A DNA stretch of 15,391 bases from Nitrospirota bacterium (lineage in GTDB: Bacteria; Nitrospirota; JACRHJ01): assembly GCA_021785055.1 (NCBI GenBank), contig JAJYGS010000090.1:1-15391 (forward strand), read 5' to 3'. A program made the translations under genes and the position numbers. Below, piece by piece: positions 14,099-15,391 of this stretch. The stretch's first letter is position 1; each line of letters begins with the position of its first letter. The notes below the pieces were generated by a model, which made no database searches, had not been told where the DNA came from, and saw only the letters and a program-made list of their open reading frames with translations.

Positions 14099-14905
14099 TC
14101 AGAATCGCGTGAATTTCGCCCCTATGAAGGCCGTTTTTGATAGGTAATCGGTTAACGGGATTTTCTTTACAAAACCTCCGCCGCAGCTCGCCGCCGGTCT
14201 ACCAGCGGCGGAGGTTTTTGTTCCGCTTGCGTTGATAACGTATATGGTAGTTCCGTTCAAGGACTTGTCTCGGCTTATGATGCCCAGGTGCCCCACAATC
14301 TCGCCGACAACGCGCCTTTTCGGGTCTTTAATGAAATAAATTATGTCCCCGCTTTTAAGGCGCGAGTAGTACTTTTCTTTCATCAATTCGGCCTTCGGAA
14401 TATATTCCACGGTTTTAACGCCCCTTGAGCCGGGAATCTCCTTTGTCGGGGCTATCTTCGCCGTTATGTCCCGGCCCCATTTCCCGGAGGCGATCATATC
14501 CTCGGCATAGGCGAACCTGTCGCCGTAATTTAAGACGTTGCCGTTTTTGTCCAGCCTGCCCCTTGTCTTGAACCGAAGGTATAGCGCCTCTTTTACGGCG
14601 CCTTCGGGCGTCTTGGAGAGCGCAAGCTCCACACAGCGGAACACAAGATACATGCAGTCCATTTCGTGGTCGGTCACGATCTTCTTTTTCCTGACATACC
14701 TGCCCAGTGGGTCTGTATCATACGGAAAACCCACGAAATTTTCCGCCCAGAAGGCAATCCTTTCGCCGACCGGCCTTCCTGCCACAAGCCTCTGGCGCTC
14801 CTGTATCTCCCTGTCGCTGAAGGTCTTTACCCGGCAGCAGTGTTCGGCTGCGAGGGCCGGAGAACAGGCTGCGATTAATATTGCAATTAAAATAAACTTC
14901 TTCAT
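14099..14905 (-). CDS. DUF1460-like secreted cysteine hydrolase (NlpC/P60 superfamily, amidase-like)
   Basis: The product has 268 residues. Its N-terminus MKKFILIAILIAAC could be a lipoprotein signal (lipobox IAAC, Cys14); an alternative cleavage is after ALA at 20. The body contains the family features: VGFPYDTDPLG (about 58-68), the catalytic DC pair in TDHEMDCMYLV (Asp83, Cys84), SGDIIYFI (about 185-192) and the histidine segment GEIVGHLGIISRD (His206). DUF1460 proteins are NlpC/P60-fold amidases thought to act on peptidoglycan peptides or similar N-acyl amides. The family assignment is by motif pattern. The start ATG overlaps the stop of the upstream membrane-protein gene by four bases (ATGA), so the two are translationally coupled. 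Confidence 0.83.
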   Translation of the reverse strand: MKKFILIAILIAACSPALAAEHCCRVKTFSDREIQERQRLVAGRPVGERIAFWAENFVGFPYDTDPLGRYVRKKKIVTDHEMDCMYLVFRCVELALSKTPEGAVKEALYLRFKTRGRLDKNGNVLNYGDRFAYAEDMIASGKWGRDITAKIAPTKEIPGSRGVKTVEYIPKAELMKEKYYSRLKSGDIIYFIKDPKRRVVGEIVGHLGIISRDKSLNGTTIYVINASGTKTSAAGRPAASCGGGFVKKIPLTDYLSKTAFIGAKFTRF

Positions 14906-15258
14906 TCTTCGTCCTCCCTGTCCTCGATGTCGAGGTGAAACTTATGCATGAACCTGTGATATATCGGCGAGAACAGCACCGCGACAAACGTCAGGAAGGC
15001 CACCCCGGAAAAGAGCGCGTAAAATGACGAAAACAGCTTCGCGCCGTCCGTTTCCATGCGGTCTACAGGCCCCATGCCCGTAAGTATCATCGAGGCGTTT
15101 AAAAACGAGTCCACCCAGGGGAGGTTCCCGAAGCAGTGGTACCCGGCCATGCCGATGCCGATGGAGAACGCGAGGATGAATATCGAGAAGACGGCGTATC
15201 TCGCCTGCCTTTTCGCGAACTGTTTTCTGGGCGGGAGCGGTTTGTGGCGGTGCGACAT
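14902..15258 (-). CDS. Small two-helix membrane protein resembling a minimal ion channel
   Basis: The product has 118 residues: a basic N-terminus, a helix at about 22-44 (AVFSIFILAFSIGIGMAGYH), a second helix at about 81-99 (ALFSGVAFLTFVAVLF) and a charged tail (HRFMHKFHLDIEDREDEE). Between the helices is FLNASMILTGMGPVDRMETD, shaped like the pore helix and filter loop of a two-TM potassium channel but with GMGP in place of GYGD. I recall similar small proteins annotated as ion-channel-like; none is firmly characterised to my knowledge. No internal Met offers another start and no Shine-Dalgarno is present. TATAAT lies just six bases upstream, so the mRNA may be leaderless. It is coupled to the hydrolase gene by a four-base overlap. 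Confidence 0.78.
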   Translation of the reverse strand: MSHRHKPLPPRKQFAKRQARYAVFSIFILAFSIGIGMAGYHCFGNLPWVDSFLNASMILTGMGPVDRMETDGAKLFSSFYALFSGVAFLTFVAVLFSPIYHRFMHKFHLDIEDREDEE

Positions 15259-15264
15259 GCGTTA

Positions 15265-15270
15265 ATTATA
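15265..15270 (-). promoter_or_regulatory. -10 box (TATAAT) immediately before the ion-channel-like gene
   Basis: A perfect TATAAT on the minus strand (15270-15265) lies six bases before the ATG at 15258, so transcription would begin at or next to the A of the start codon. No good -35 box is found at 16-18 bases; TTCCTT is the best candidate. Read-through from the tRNA is the alternative source of mRNA. Confidence 0.45.
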
Positions 15271-15304
15271 CAGAAAAGGCGTCCCGGAAGGAACGCCTTT
15301 TTTT
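15271..15304 (-). terminator. Terminator between tRNA-Leu and the ion-channel-like gene
   Basis: AAAAGGCGT (15274-15282) and ACGCCTTTT (15293-15301) form a perfect 9-bp stem around a 10-base loop. On the minus strand the stem ends in TTTTCTGTA, suited to ending the tRNA transcript. On the plus strand it ends in a longer T run, but no plus-strand gene precedes it here. Confidence 0.75.
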
Positions 15305-15309
15305 ATTTT

Positions 15310-15391
15310 TGGTGCCGGAGACGAGACTCGAACTCGTACGGGTTTCCCCACACGCCCCTCAAACGTGCGTGTCTACCATTCCACCACTCCG
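15310..15391 (-). tRNA. tRNA-Leu (anticodon GAG), lacking its first two bases at the window edge
   Basis: The minus strand reads CGGAG at the window edge, then a D arm (GTGGAATGGTAGACA). The anticodon arm CACGT-TTGAGGG-GCGTG gives anticodon GAG for CUU/CUC. A class II variable arm follows (TGGGGAAACCCGTA), then a T arm (ACGAG-TTCGAGT-CTCGT), CTCCGGC, discriminator A and an encoded CCA. The acceptor end implies that the missing 5' bases are GC. Confidence 0.95.

Overview
The window looks like chromosomal DNA of a Gram-negative bacterium. It encodes a beta-barrel outer-membrane protein, a periplasmic polysaccharide-export (OPX) protein and several signal peptides. Most of it is G+C rich, yet AUA (Ile) and AGG (Arg) codons are frequent. 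The gene families would fit a Desulfobacterota- or Nitrospirota-like genome, but nothing here fixes the phylum. Nearly every gene is on the minus strand; the exception is one FecR-type gene at 11981-14029.

Reading along the minus strand, from high to low coordinates: a tRNA-Leu(GAG) is cut by the right edge and followed by a terminator. Next comes a translationally coupled pair, a small ion-channel-like membrane protein and a secreted DUF1460-like cysteine hydrolase (15258-14099). The plus-strand gene follows; it encodes a secreted FecR/DUF6600-like protein with a very long Arg/Pro-rich tail. It is divergent from a hotdog thioesterase, a four-helix membrane protein and rnr (11833-8835). Then rplU and rpmA have a strong sigma70-type promoter and a strong terminator, followed by obgE and proB. 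The L21-L27-Obg-ProB order is a familiar bacterial arrangement. Here about 0.9 kb of foreign-looking DNA separates obgE from proB: two Rhs (YD-repeat) remnants flanking an A+T-rich orphan gene that resembles the immunity gene of a decayed Rhs toxin-immunity module.

The left third (4685 to 1) is a polysaccharide-export operon behind a good promoter (TTGACT-17-TATATT). Its order is a secreted protein made of exact 14-residue repeats with a Gly/Asn-rich tail; a putative outer-membrane beta-barrel; a short OPX protein with no C-terminal membrane helix; and a Wzz-like co-polymerase fused to a BY-kinase that runs off the left edge. A short OPX protein beside a separate barrel matches the composite OPX/beta-barrel export route. 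The repeat protein at the head of the operon belongs to no family I recognise and is the best candidate for something undescribed.

Two copies of a degenerate dispersed palindromic repeat (GTCATTCCCG...CGGGAATGAC type) lie in the eps operon and between rplU and rpmA. I saw no CRISPR array, insertion-sequence transposase, rRNA or convincing riboswitch.
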